NCBI GenBank assembly: GCA_002314675.1
Contig: DCGZ01000184.1
Coordinates: 1-18,363 of the forward strand
Reading direction: 5' to 3'
Source: Fibrobacter sp. UBA1765
Lineage (GTDB): Bacteria > Fibrobacterota > Fibrobacteria > Fibrobacterales > Fibrobacteraceae
Length of the DNA: 18,363 nucleotides
Of this stretch, positions 6,398 to 13,909 are shown piece by piece. Every line of letters starts with the position of its first letter. Positions within the stretch are counted from its first letter, which is position 1. The translations under genes were made by a program, and so were the position numbers. Below the pieces are notes generated by a model. That model was not told the origin of the DNA, searched no databases, and saw nothing but the letters and a program-made list of their open reading frames with translations.

Positions 6398-8332
6398 ATG
6401 AAAAATTCTGCATTGGTTTTGTTGCTTACCGTAGCCGGGGTCGCCGTGCTTGCCGCCGGTTCCCTCTACTTTGGCGCTCCGGCATTTGGCTGGCTGATTA
6501 TTGCAGCCATCTTCGTGATCTTTATTGGTGCAGCCCTGCGTGACTTGATGCTTATTAAGCAGATTGATCGAGAAGCCGGTATCTTGAAAGAATTGTCCAC
6601 TAAGAGAAATCCTTTTACCGAGGCCCCCTCTTCTGGCTTGGTTGCTGAATGCGTCAATGGCGTTATGGAAATTTGCACTGTCAACAATCTTTCTGTTGAA
6701 GCATTCCTTGAAATCTTGAATGCAAAGTCAAGATTGAAGTTTGGAAAGTCTGCTGGTGGTGTTGTGATTTTGCTTGGCCTTATGGGTACGTTCTTTGGCC
6801 TTATGCTTTCTGTTTCTACAGCGGGCAGTGCCATTGACAATTCTTCTACGGCAGCGACAATGGATACCGTGCATTCCATTTTCTCTAGCATGAAGGGCAT
6901 TTTTGGAACTAGTCTTTGCGGTATTTTGGCATCGCTTGTCCTTTCTGCAATCCACACGATCACGAAGAACAATGTGGAAAAGTTTGCTGTTGATTTGGAC
7001 TTTTTCTCTGTATCTAAACTTTACAAGATGTGCGCTCCTTTGCCTACAGAATCAATAAATAGCGAAGATGTTGCCGAAAAAATGGAACAAGTTGCTGAAA
7101 CAATGCGTGGCGCTTTTGCAACTACGGTTGCTGAAGTCAAGAACGCATTTGTTGAATCCCAGAATGCAACTATAGAATCTATGCGAAAAATGTCTGCAGA
7201 GCTTTCCAGCAATTTTGCAAATACGGCAAGTGCGCTGAATGCGAAGTTCGAGGCTATGGCAACAGCTAATAGTGCTGCCACAACAAAACTTGTTGCAGAT
7301 GTGTCTGAACAATTTGCCGGTACACGTTCTGCAACTCTTGAATCTGTGAATGGCTTGCTTGATACTTTCAAGAATGGCTTGAGTTCTGCCGTTGAAAGTT
7401 CTCTATCAAAAATGCAGAACATGCAAAATGCATTCCCAGAGGAACTTAAGAATAGCATTGAAGCTCTTTCTGCCCAGATCAATGGAATGCTTTTGAAGCA
7501 GTCTGAAGTTGCTGCAACTGAATGGAGCAAGCTTATGGAACGCTTTGCCCAGATCGCTGACAAGTCGGCTGCTGCAGAAGCTGAACATTTGGCAAGTCTC
7601 CATGGTGAATCTGCCGGCCTTTCTGAAACGCTTGCCGCTGAAATCGCAAAGATCAATTCCAATGTGGAAGCCTCTATCAAGGCTCTTGCCGGTGAACTTT
7701 CTGCAAGTGTTAAAGCTCAGGTTGAAGGTTCCAATGCTCAGTGGAATGCATTTATGCAAAAGCTTGAAGAAGCTTCCATTGAGTCTAGCAAGGGTCAGAG
7801 AGAAGGTCTTGAAACTCTTGCCAATGTTGCTGTTCAAGTTGCTGAAAAGGCACAAGCTGGCTCTGCCGACCTTTCTACTCGTGTTACTGAAGAAATCAGC
7901 AAACTTTCTAGTGATGTTCAAGAATCGTTTAAGACATTGGCAGAAACTTCTGCTGCTCTCGTGGATGCCCAGACGAGACTCCTTGAAGGTGTTGAAAATA
8001 GGGTCGTTAAGGAAAACGAAGCTTCTGAAGTTCTCACTTCAAATATCAACGAGGCTTCTACGCTTATGCGCGTGAACCAGTCCGAATTTGCTGCTGGCCT
8101 TGAAATGTTCAACAAGGGCCTTGAATCGCTCCTTGAAAAGCTTTCTGGCGATACCGAAGAAAAGAATGAAGAAGAAGGATTTGTGGAACAGATTCGTCGT
8201 TCTCTTGAACTTTTCCATGAACGAGCAAGCGAAATCCTTATGGAAAATGCAGTCAAGACCCAAGAAATCTTGCTTGAAATTTTGGAACAGAGCCAGCGTG
8301 CTGCTCTTACCTCTGAAAAGAAGGATGCATAA
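6398..8332 (+). CDS. MotA/TolQ/ExbB-like motor subunit with long coiled tail (ZorA-like)
   Basis: 644 aa. Four membrane segments at about 5-24, 30-47, 119-140 and 167-187 match the MotA/ZorA layout. The third contains the channel signature GLMGTFFGLML (127-137) and the fourth GTSLCGILASL (170-180). Residues about 200-640 are an Ala/Glu/Ser/Lys-rich, nearly proline-free helical tail, as in ZorA and DUF802 proteins and unlike flagellar MotA (about 290 aa) or ExbB. Two segments of the tail repeat each other (404-444 and 488-531). With the ZorB-like protein it should form an inner-membrane proton-driven rotary complex, the tail reaching into the cytoplasm. A Shine-Dalgarno AAGGA lies 10 nt before the ATG; its TAA overlaps the next ATG. 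No flagellar genes are nearby. The channel-family call is secure; ZorA-like is inference from length, tail and neighbours. Confidence 0.85.
   Translation: MKNSALVLLLTVAGVAVLAAGSLYFGAPAFGWLIIAAIFVIFIGAALRDLMLIKQIDREAGILKELSTKRNPFTEAPSSGLVAECVNGVMEICTVNNLSVEAFLEILNAKSRLKFGKSAGGVVILLGLMGTFFGLMLSVSTAGSAIDNSSTAATMDTVHSIFSSMKGIFGTSLCGILASLVLSAIHTITKNNVEKFAVDLDFFSVSKLYKMCAPLPTESINSEDVAEKMEQVAETMRGAFATTVAEVKNAFVESQNATIESMRKMSAELSSNFANTASALNAKFEAMATANSAATTKLVADVSEQFAGTRSATLESVNGLLDTFKNGLSSAVESSLSKMQNMQNAFPEELKNSIEALSAQINGMLLKQSEVAATEWSKLMERFAQIADKSAAAEAEHLASLHGESAGLSETLAAEIAKINSNVEASIKALAGELSASVKAQVEGSNAQWNAFMQKLEEASIESSKGQREGLETLANVAVQVAEKAQAGSADLSTRVTEEISKLSSDVQESFKTLAETSAALVDAQTRLLEGVENRVVKENEASEVLTSNINEASTLMRVNQSEFAAGLEMFNKGLESLLEKLSGDTEEKNEEEGFVEQIRRSLELFHERASEILMENAVKTQEILLEILEQSQRAALTSEKKDA
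7607..7990 (+). repeat. Internal protein repeat in the ZorA-like tail
   Basis: Residues 404-444 and 488-531 align without gaps over most of their length at an offset of 84-87 residues. Examples are EIAKINSNVEASIKALAGEL against EISKLSSDVQESFKTLAETS, with both copies ending in EG. DUF802 is described as a domain found in repeats, which fits. Confidence 0.6.
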
Positions 8333-8976
8333 TGTTATTCAAGCAAAAAACAGAAGGCGAGTCACATTGGCATGCTCTTACTGACTTGACCGTTGCGCTT
8401 CTTTCGCTATTCGTTTTGGCTTTTGTCGCAATGGCCACGCTTAAGGAACAAAAGGCCGAAGACTTGACACGCACCGAAGAAGAAGTATTGAGCTGCCAGG
8501 AAGAGATGCGTAAGCTTGCTTCTGAACGAAATGCGCTGCTTTCGCAGTCCTTGAAGTCTTCCATTGAAAAGGGTTTGATCGCTCTTGAAAATGGTAACAT
8601 CCAGATTCAGGCTTCGCTTTTGTTCCCGCTGAATGGAGCCGACCTTACTGCAGAAGGCAAAACCGTTATTCAGGGAATTGCAAAGGGTCTTCTTGATGCA
8701 ATTGATACTAACGATGTAATCATGGTGTCTGGTTTTACCGATGATACTCCAGTGAAATCCGATACCTATACGAACTGGAATCTTTCTTCGGAACGCGCCG
8801 TTACCGTGGTCAAGACCTTGATTGCTCAAGGTTTCCCGGCAGACCGCCTTTTTGCTGCGGGCTTTGGTGAATTCCACCCGAAGTACCCCAATGATACCGA
8901 GGAACATCGTCGCTTGAATCGCCGTGTGGAAATCGGTGTAACTCCAATTAACAAGTCTGACGTAGGAACAAAGTAG
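8332..8976 (+). CDS. MotB/OmpA-like stator protein (ZorB-like)
   Basis: 214 aa. A short cytoplasmic N-terminus precedes one membrane helix (about 15-35, LTDLTVALLSLFVLAFVAM) in which D18 takes the place of the proton-carrying Asp of MotB/ZorB. A coiled linker (about 38-80) follows, then an OmpA-type peptidoglycan-binding domain (about 88-203) with GFTDDTPV (134-141), NWNLSSERA (148-156), GFGEFHPKYPND (177-188) and NRRVEIGV (196-203), whose Asp and Arg are the usual diaminopimelate contacts. A dimer of this protein would plug the ZorA-like ring and fix it to the cell wall. A 1-nt overlap (TAATG) with the preceding gene indicates fixed-ratio synthesis. Compared with flagellar MotB it is short and lies next to a long-tailed partner, favouring ZorB. 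Confidence 0.88.
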   Translation: MLFKQKTEGESHWHALTDLTVALLSLFVLAFVAMATLKEQKAEDLTRTEEEVLSCQEEMRKLASERNALLSQSLKSSIEKGLIALENGNIQIQASLLFPLNGADLTAEGKTVIQGIAKGLLDAIDTNDVIMVSGFTDDTPVKSDTYTNWNLSSERAVTVVKTLIAQGFPADRLFAAGFGEFHPKYPNDTEEHRRLNRRVEIGVTPINKSDVGTK

Positions 8977-8983
8977 GCTGGCC

Positions 8984-9667
8984 GTGCAAGAGACTTCTAT
9001 ACAAACTCGCATTGCGGCATTACGAGCGAGCCTGGATTCAGTTCGTAAGTCTGGGCGTGTTGCCTATTGGCGCTTGTCGTATGCCGAGAACCTGTTTGTT
9101 CGAGCTGGTGAATATGTGCTTGTGGGCCTAGAAGCCGAGGCTAATGAAACTTGTGCTCGCATAGATAAGTGGCTTGCAAGGCATTTGCAGCATATTGATG
9201 ATAAGCCTAGGGAACTCCCGCCGATTGTAGCCTTTAATGCAGAATATCTTAAGAAGGTGCTTGGGGATATTCGTAACACGCTGAATGCGAAACGCCCGCT
9301 GATCCCGGCGCCTGAACGTGAATCCGCCTTGAAGCACTTGGAACTTTTGCAGGCGATGCTTGAACGTGGGGAACTTCGCCGCTTGCATGATGAAACGCTC
9401 GCTTTGCGTGGCTCGCTTATTGCTCGTTTAAAGCGTTCGTACCGTGCACGATCTGCATTGCTTCCGATTAAGAATGCCTTCAAGGAATCTTCCACGATTC
9501 CGACATCGGCTATGGTCGGGCTTTACAACTCGCAGAAAACCTTGGAAAATGCCTTTAGCTTGATCGGGGAACGAGACCCGATTTGGGTGGAAGACTTTTT
9601 GGAAGTGTATTCCGAGTTGTTCCGCTATGTAGAGACACTTGCTCCAGAGAATAAAAAACGGAAATAA
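8984..9667 (+). CDS. Helical cytoplasmic protein, candidate ZorG (DUF2894)-like
   Basis: 227 aa from a GTG 7 nt after the ZorB-like stop; no better start was found. It is basic, helical, and has no membrane segment. The C-terminal 181-217 region reads YNS-KTLENAFSLIGERDP--VEDFLEVYSELFRYVE. This closely follows the C-terminal pattern I recall for DUF2894 (NS--LV-R-L-LM-ELSP-YL--FL-YVD-L-WL). The N-terminal SVRKSGRVAYWRLSYAENL (19-37) resembles that family's opening, where a short basic segment leads into an EALARR-type helix. Position after the OmpA-like gene is where DUF2894 (ZorG) sits. The ending TAA-TGA is followed by a GC-rich hairpin. Function is unknown; in Zorya the non-ZorAB proteins are the effectors, and no nuclease motif is visible here. 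Confidence 0.6.
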   Translation: MQETSIQTRIAALRASLDSVRKSGRVAYWRLSYAENLFVRAGEYVLVGLEAEANETCARIDKWLARHLQHIDDKPRELPPIVAFNAEYLKKVLGDIRNTLNAKRPLIPAPERESALKHLELLQAMLERGELRRLHDETLALRGSLIARLKRSYRARSALLPIKNAFKESSTIPTSAMVGLYNSQKTLENAFSLIGERDPIWVEDFLEVYSELFRYVETLAPENKKRK

Positions 9668-9672
9668 TGACG

Positions 9673-9695
9673 CAAGGGGTGCCCCCTTGGTTTTG
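9673..9695 (+). terminator. Terminator of the lipoprotein/motor operon
   Basis: CAAGGGG (9673-9679) pairs with CCCCTTG (9683-9689) around a 3-nt loop, followed by GTTTTGT. The stem is strong and the T-tract modest. The rest of the gap to pcrA (9696-9785) is pyrimidine-rich low-complexity DNA with no gene. Confidence 0.6.
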
Positions 9696-9785
9696 TAAAA
9701 ATCCGTAATTTTCTTTTCTTTGTTCTTTTCATTTTTCTGTTCTTTACTACTTTTGTTGGCGAATTTTTGAGCACTGCTTATTTTT

Positions 9786-9801
9786 TAGTTTTGGGGCTAT
9801 A
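9786..9801 (+). promoter_or_regulatory. Putative -10 element of pcrA (TAGTTTTG)
   Basis: TAGTTTTG at 9786-9793 is an exact match to the FCB-type TAnnTTTG, 8 nt before the ATG. GGGG at 9793-9796 could serve as a weak Shine-Dalgarno if transcription starts earlier. Confidence 0.4.
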
Positions 9802-12351
9802 ATGGCAATTGTCGATGTTGAAGTTCTAAAAAAAGAATTGAATGATATTCAGGCTGAAGCAGCCTACAATACCGAGGGCGCTATGCTGATTCTTGCAGGC
9901 GCAGGCTCTGGAAAAACTCGTACAATTACCTATAAGATTGCGCATCTAGTTTCTGCAAAGCAGGTGGACCCTCGCCGCATTTTGGCTGTGACCTTTACGA
10001 ACAAGGCAGCTCGCGAAATGAAGGAGCGTATCCAGAAAATTTTGGGTGCTCGCGTAAATTTGGAATGGATGGGAACGTTCCATTCCATGTGCGTCCGTAT
10101 TTTGCGTCTCTGCCTTTCTAAGCCGCAGATCACCGCGGCCCTTGGCTGGACCACGATGAACGAAAATTTCACGATTTACGATGACGATGACCAGAAGAAA
10201 ATCGTGCGTGATATCTTGAAGGCCGACAAGGGCGAAGCTTTTGAAGCTTCTGACATCAAGAAGGTGCGCAGCGCTATTTCGCATTTCAAGAATACCGTGA
10301 TGAAGACCAGAGCTCTCGATGGTAGCTACAAGCTCGTGCTTCAAACTCCAGATATTGTTCTTTCGAATGCGGAATTCAAGGACCAGGAGCAGATGGCTCT
10401 TTATTACAGGTCTTATCAAAAGAAGCTCATGGAATCCAATGCGCTTGACTTTGATGACTTGCTTTTGAAGACTGTCGATTTGTTCCAGAAACTCCCGATG
10501 ATTGCTTCGCAGTTTGCAAGCCGCTACGAGTATGTATTTGTTGATGAATACCAGGATACAAACGATGTACAGTATGAATTGCTCAAGCTCTTGACTGATG
10601 GAAATCGTAATGTAACTGTAGTCGGCGATGATGACCAGAGCATTTATGGCTGGCGTGGAGCAAACATTGAAATCATTCGTAACTTCCACAAGGATTTTAG
10701 CCCGGTTCGCATTGTAAAGCTCGAACAGAATTATCGTTCTACATCAAACATTGTGAAGGGCGCAGGTTCTGTAATAGCCCATAATGAACGCCCTGCAGAA
10801 ATGCAGAAGAATGTGTTCAGTGCCGAAGAGGCTGGCGATCCTATCGTGGTGACTTACGTGGGTGACGATCGCAGTGAAGCTGAAAAGATTGCAAAGCGCA
10901 TTTTGGATGCTGGCAAGGAAAACTATGCGGAAACAGCGGTGTTCTACCGTACAAATGCGCAGTCGCGTGTTCTTGAAAAGGCCTTGAACGATTTAAGAAT
11001 TCCAAATGTAATCTTTGGCGGTACAAGGTTCTGGGATCGTAAGGAAATCAAGGATATCTTAGCGTATTTGCGCTTGGTCGCAAACCCGCGTGACGATGCT
11101 GCACTCTTTCGCATTTTGAATGTGCCTGCCCGTGCCATTGGTAAAACGACAGCAGACCAGCTTCAAGAAGCAGCAACGATCAACGACGTGTCTGTTTGGG
11201 AAGTTATTGAAAATAGTCTTGATTCCCTGGGCCGTTCAGCTCCTAAGGTAGCTTCGTTCAGGGACTTGGTTGTGAACTTGCGAAACGAGGCTGCTAGCGG
11301 TGAAGTCCCACTCCCGATTCTTGCGGAACATGTAATTGTGAATACGCATTACAAGGAATTCCTTGAAAAGGAAGATGAAACAACTGCAGAGGACCGTAAG
11401 GGCAACTTGGATGAACTTGTAAACGCAATTCGTGAATTTGATGAAGAACATCCGAATGCTACCCTGGAATCGTTCTTGCAGGACATTTCCCTTTTGACCG
11501 ATGCCGACAAGAAGGTGGAAAACTCTGCTGAACGTGTTACGCTCATGACAATGCACATGGCAAAGGGCCTTGAGTTTAAGCATGTGCATATTGGCGGTTG
11601 CGACGAAAACGTGTTCCCGCTTTCTAGAATGTCTATGACAATGACGCCTAAGGAACAGAACGACCAGATGGAAGAAGAACGCCGCCTGTTCTATGTAGGC
11701 TGTACGCGCGCTAAAAAGAAGTTGTTCCTGTACCATTCCCGTTGCCGTTTTGTGAATGGCCAATTCCAGTATCTTGATCCTTCCAGGTTCCTTGAAGAAA
11801 TGGATCCGAGCGTGGTTGACCTTCGAGAAGAACTTGATGCTCGCAACAAGGATTTTGACGGCGACAACAGGTTTGTTCGCCAGTCCAGTTCTACATTTAC
11901 GGGAGGCATTCAACGCGGCTTTTCGTATGACCGTCCGCAAGGTACAAGGCCGATGCAGCGTCCTCAGTATGGCAGTTACGGAAGTATTCGCCCTGGTTCT
12001 TCAAGTTCTTCTGGAATGCGTCCTGCGGCTTCGCGCTTCGGTTCTACATCAGGGCGTCCTGGAGTCTCTGCAATGCAGGGTGGGGCTGGCAAATCCCAGC
12101 ACATTGTTTATGGCAAGAATGCGCCGACACTTCCTAAACTGAATACAAGTGGCGTGCCGAAGGCTGAACCACGCGTAGAATACGATGATCCTTTACATCC
12201 AGGTGCAAAGGTTCGTCATGCAAAGTATGGTAACGGTATTTTGCTTCGCAAGTTTGGCAGTGGAGAAAACCAGCGTGTCGAGGTCCATTTTGCCGATGGA
12301 ACCGTGAGAACTCTTGTCTTAAAGTTTGCTGGACTTCAAATTATTGGCTAG
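9802..12351 (+). CDS. pcrA: UvrD/PcrA-family superfamily 1A 3'-5' DNA helicase
   Basis: 849 aa, long for UvrD/PcrA (about 720). All helicase motifs are present: Q-motif area at 13-18, Walker A AGAGSGKT (32-39), VTFTNKAAREM (63-73), GTFHSM (91-96), Walker B VFVDEYQDTN (about 245-254), GDDDQSIYGWRGA, LEQNYRST, MTMHMAKGLEFKHV (motif V) and RLFYVGCTRAKK (motif VI, about 629-640). Residues about 693-797 are a Gly/Ser/Arg/Pro-rich flexible linker. The last 52 residues (LHPGAKVRHAKYGNGILL...) form the Tudor/KOW-like domain that contacts RNA polymerase in PcrA. Roles in the family are nucleotide-excision repair, replication-fork rescue and transcription-coupled repair. It is set off from the motor operon by a terminator and its own promoter-like site, so it is not taken as a Zorya helicase. 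Confidence 0.95.
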   Translation: MAIVDVEVLKKELNDIQAEAAYNTEGAMLILAGAGSGKTRTITYKIAHLVSAKQVDPRRILAVTFTNKAAREMKERIQKILGARVNLEWMGTFHSMCVRILRLCLSKPQITAALGWTTMNENFTIYDDDDQKKIVRDILKADKGEAFEASDIKKVRSAISHFKNTVMKTRALDGSYKLVLQTPDIVLSNAEFKDQEQMALYYRSYQKKLMESNALDFDDLLLKTVDLFQKLPMIASQFASRYEYVFVDEYQDTNDVQYELLKLLTDGNRNVTVVGDDDQSIYGWRGANIEIIRNFHKDFSPVRIVKLEQNYRSTSNIVKGAGSVIAHNERPAEMQKNVFSAEEAGDPIVVTYVGDDRSEAEKIAKRILDAGKENYAETAVFYRTNAQSRVLEKALNDLRIPNVIFGGTRFWDRKEIKDILAYLRLVANPRDDAALFRILNVPARAIGKTTADQLQEAATINDVSVWEVIENSLDSLGRSAPKVASFRDLVVNLRNEAASGEVPLPILAEHVIVNTHYKEFLEKEDETTAEDRKGNLDELVNAIREFDEEHPNATLESFLQDISLLTDADKKVENSAERVTLMTMHMAKGLEFKHVHIGGCDENVFPLSRMSMTMTPKEQNDQMEEERRLFYVGCTRAKKKLFLYHSRCRFVNGQFQYLDPSRFLEEMDPSVVDLREELDARNKDFDGDNRFVRQSSSTFTGGIQRGFSYDRPQGTRPMQRPQYGSYGSIRPGSSSSSGMRPAASRFGSTSGRPGVSAMQGGAGKSQHIVYGKNAPTLPKLNTSGVPKAEPRVEYDDPLHPGAKVRHAKYGNGILLRKFGSGENQRVEVHFADGTVRTLVLKFAGLQIIG

Positions 12352-12372
12352 CATTCTCGGTATCAATTTTTG

Positions 12373-12384
12373 TACCTTTAGACC
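12373..12384 (+). promoter_or_regulatory. Putative -10 element of the choice-of-anchor I gene (TACCTTTAG)
   Basis: TACCTTTAG (12373-12381) lies 3 nt before the ATG, 6 nt from the TACCTT core. A start at or near 12385 would be leaderless and would exclude the 5' arm of the overlapping terminator stem. Confidence 0.4.
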
Positions 12385-12410
12385 ATGAAACTTTTTCGTG
12401 GTCTTTTTTT
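12380..12410 (+). terminator. Intrinsic terminator after pcrA that encloses the next start codon
   Basis: AGACCATGAAA (12380-12390) pairs with TTTCGTGGTCT (12394-12404) as an 11-bp stem (one T-G wobble) with a CTT loop. TTTTTTG then TTTTT follow. The ATG of the next gene (12385-12387) lies in the 5' arm, so the hairpin would both end pcrA transcripts and hide that start codon in any read-through RNA. Confidence 0.8.
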
Positions 12411-13896
12411 GTTTTTAGCCTTGCCCGCATTTGTGCTTGCAACGTCAAAACCGACTTTCAAGGTTTTTAACGATGGGCATTTGTTAAAGCCCTTGTCTTC
12501 AATTAAGCTTGATGCTGAAATTGCAGCATTCATGCCTGGTGAAAACAGGCTGTTTGTGGTTGGCGGCAATACACTTTCTGTTGTTGATTTTCGTGACCCT
12601 GCTAAAATAAAGGTATCGCGTTCCTATGAATTGGGTGAAGAAATTTCTAGTGTTTCTGTAACGGGCAATATCGTTGCCGTGGCGCAGCCTGGCGAAAACG
12701 GTCGCGAAGGAACCTTGAAGCTTTTTGAATACGCCGCCGATTCTTTGAAGGAACTGTTCAGTAGCAAAACATGCAATACTCTTGACATGATCACGTTTAC
12801 GCCAGATGGCAAAAAGCTTGTGGGTGCCTGTGAAGGGGAGCGCGCAAATGACCAGTCTGTAGATGCGAAGGGCCTTGTGCTTGTTGCAAGTTTTGAAAAT
12901 GGTTTTGCAAAACCAAATATCAAGTTGCTTGGCTTTGAACATTTCGACCCGAGAGAACTTATAAAGGCTGGAGTCCGAAATGGCTATGGCACTTCTCCGA
13001 GTCTTTTACAGGCTTTGGAACCGGAATATGTTACTGTTTCTGAAGATTCGAAAACTGCCTGGGTGAGCCTGCAAGAAAACAATGCTATGGCCCGTGTGGA
13101 CTTGCAGAAAGATAGGATCGATAGTGTCTTTGCGCTTGGCTATATGGATTTTTCAAAAGTTCCTGTGGCGGTGCGCAGCGGCAAGGAAATCGTGTTTGAA
13201 AACTTGCCTTTGTTTGGCATGCGTCAGCCGGACGGCATTGCGGTAAAGACAATTGACGGCGTTCCGTATGTTTTTACTGCAGACGAAGGTGCCGACATGC
13301 AGGGGGATTCTTTTTCTGATTCAGAAAACATTGCTAGCAAGTTGAAAAGAGGCGAACTGGACGAAACCGTTTTTAATAAAAATGTGCAGGACGCTTTAGA
13401 AAAAGTGGACCTTTCAAAGGACCGTTGCGGAACAAGGAACGGTAAGGATACCTGCGCCTTTGTGTATGGAGCGCGTTCCTTTAGCATTTTCAACGGCAAT
13501 ACCGGGGACCTTGTCTGGACAAGCAACGACATGATTGAAAAGAAAATGGCCGAAGTGGCCCCGGAGTTTTTCAACTGGAATGCAAAGAAGAAAAAGATCA
13601 AGGTGAATGCCCGCAGCGGTGACAAGGGATCTAGCCCGGAATCCGTTGTAATCGGCGAAGTCGGCAAAAAACGCTATGCCTTTGTCGGACTTGAACGAAT
13701 GAACGGAGTCGTCGCCTTCGATGTTACTGACCCGAAAAATTCCAAATATGCATCGTATTATATGCCCCCGGAACATCGCGGCCCAGAAGGAATCTTGTTT
13801 GTTCCTGCTCAAAAAAGCCCTAATAAAAAGCCGATTTTAGTGGTTTGTTATGAATTTTCGGGGCATTTGACCGTTTATGATGTAAAAATTTTCTAA
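12385..13896 (+). CDS. Choice-of-anchor I family secreted beta-propeller protein
   Basis: 503 aa with a signal peptide (MKLFRGLFLFLALPAFVLA, cleavage after 19). The mature protein follows the choice-of-anchor I family along its length: repeated propeller blades, TFTPDGKKLVGACEGE (about 137-152), EPEYVTVSEDSKTAWVSLQ (about 212-230), FGMRQPDGIA, YVFTADEGAD, YGARSFSIFN (about 361-370), GDKGSSPESVVIG, YAFVGLERMNGVVAFDVTDP (about 431-450), GPEGILFVP and a final ELSG-like FSGHLTVYDV. These proteins are sometimes labelled alkaline phosphatase, but I see no proof of activity. No extra C-terminal anchor (sorting signal or TM helix) is present, unlike many family members. The start is fixed by the signal peptide, even though the ATG lies in the terminator stem. 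M23 peptidase follows 13 nt later. Confidence 0.88.
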   Translation: MKLFRGLFLFLALPAFVLATSKPTFKVFNDGHLLKPLSSIKLDAEIAAFMPGENRLFVVGGNTLSVVDFRDPAKIKVSRSYELGEEISSVSVTGNIVAVAQPGENGREGTLKLFEYAADSLKELFSSKTCNTLDMITFTPDGKKLVGACEGERANDQSVDAKGLVLVASFENGFAKPNIKLLGFEHFDPRELIKAGVRNGYGTSPSLLQALEPEYVTVSEDSKTAWVSLQENNAMARVDLQKDRIDSVFALGYMDFSKVPVAVRSGKEIVFENLPLFGMRQPDGIAVKTIDGVPYVFTADEGADMQGDSFSDSENIASKLKRGELDETVFNKNVQDALEKVDLSKDRCGTRNGKDTCAFVYGARSFSIFNGNTGDLVWTSNDMIEKKMAEVAPEFFNWNAKKKKIKVNARSGDKGSSPESVVIGEVGKKRYAFVGLERMNGVVAFDVTDPKNSKYASYYMPPEHRGPEGILFVPAQKSPNKKPILVVCYEFSGHLTVYDVKIF

Positions 13897-13909
13897 ATTC
13901 ACCCCCACT
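13894..13909 (+). promoter_or_regulatory. Putative promoter of the M23 peptidase gene (TTGACC / TAAATT)
   Basis: TAAATT (13894-13899) starts with the stop codon of the previous gene; TTGACC (13867-13872) lies 21 nt upstream. 10 nt separate the TAAATT core from the ATG. There is no Shine-Dalgarno in CACCCCCACT. Co-transcription with the previous gene is equally possible. Confidence 0.4.

Noticed and set aside
7021..7680. Minus-strand open frame of about 219 codons inside the ZorA-like gene
   Set aside because: It is antisense to a strongly supported coding region; its length is explained by the Ala/Glu/Ser-rich codon pattern of the coiled tail, and no ribosome-binding site or recognisable protein is present.
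6398..8976. Flagellar motA/motB stator pair
   Set aside because: The MotA-like protein is more than twice the normal size with a long helical tail, the genes sit among unknown helical proteins, and no flagellar or chemotaxis genes are in the window.
9802..12351. UvrD-type helicase adjacent to the ZorAB-like genes as a possible Zorya effector (ZorD-like)
   Set aside because: It has the full PcrA/UvrD motif set and RNAP-binding C-terminus, is not the SNF2/Mrr-type helicase of ZorD, and is separated from the operon by a hairpin terminator and its own promoter-like site.
12385..13896. Annotation as alkaline phosphatase (PhoX)
   Set aside because: Similarity is to the choice-of-anchor I propeller family; metal-binding residues of PhoX were not identified, so an enzymatic name is not supported.
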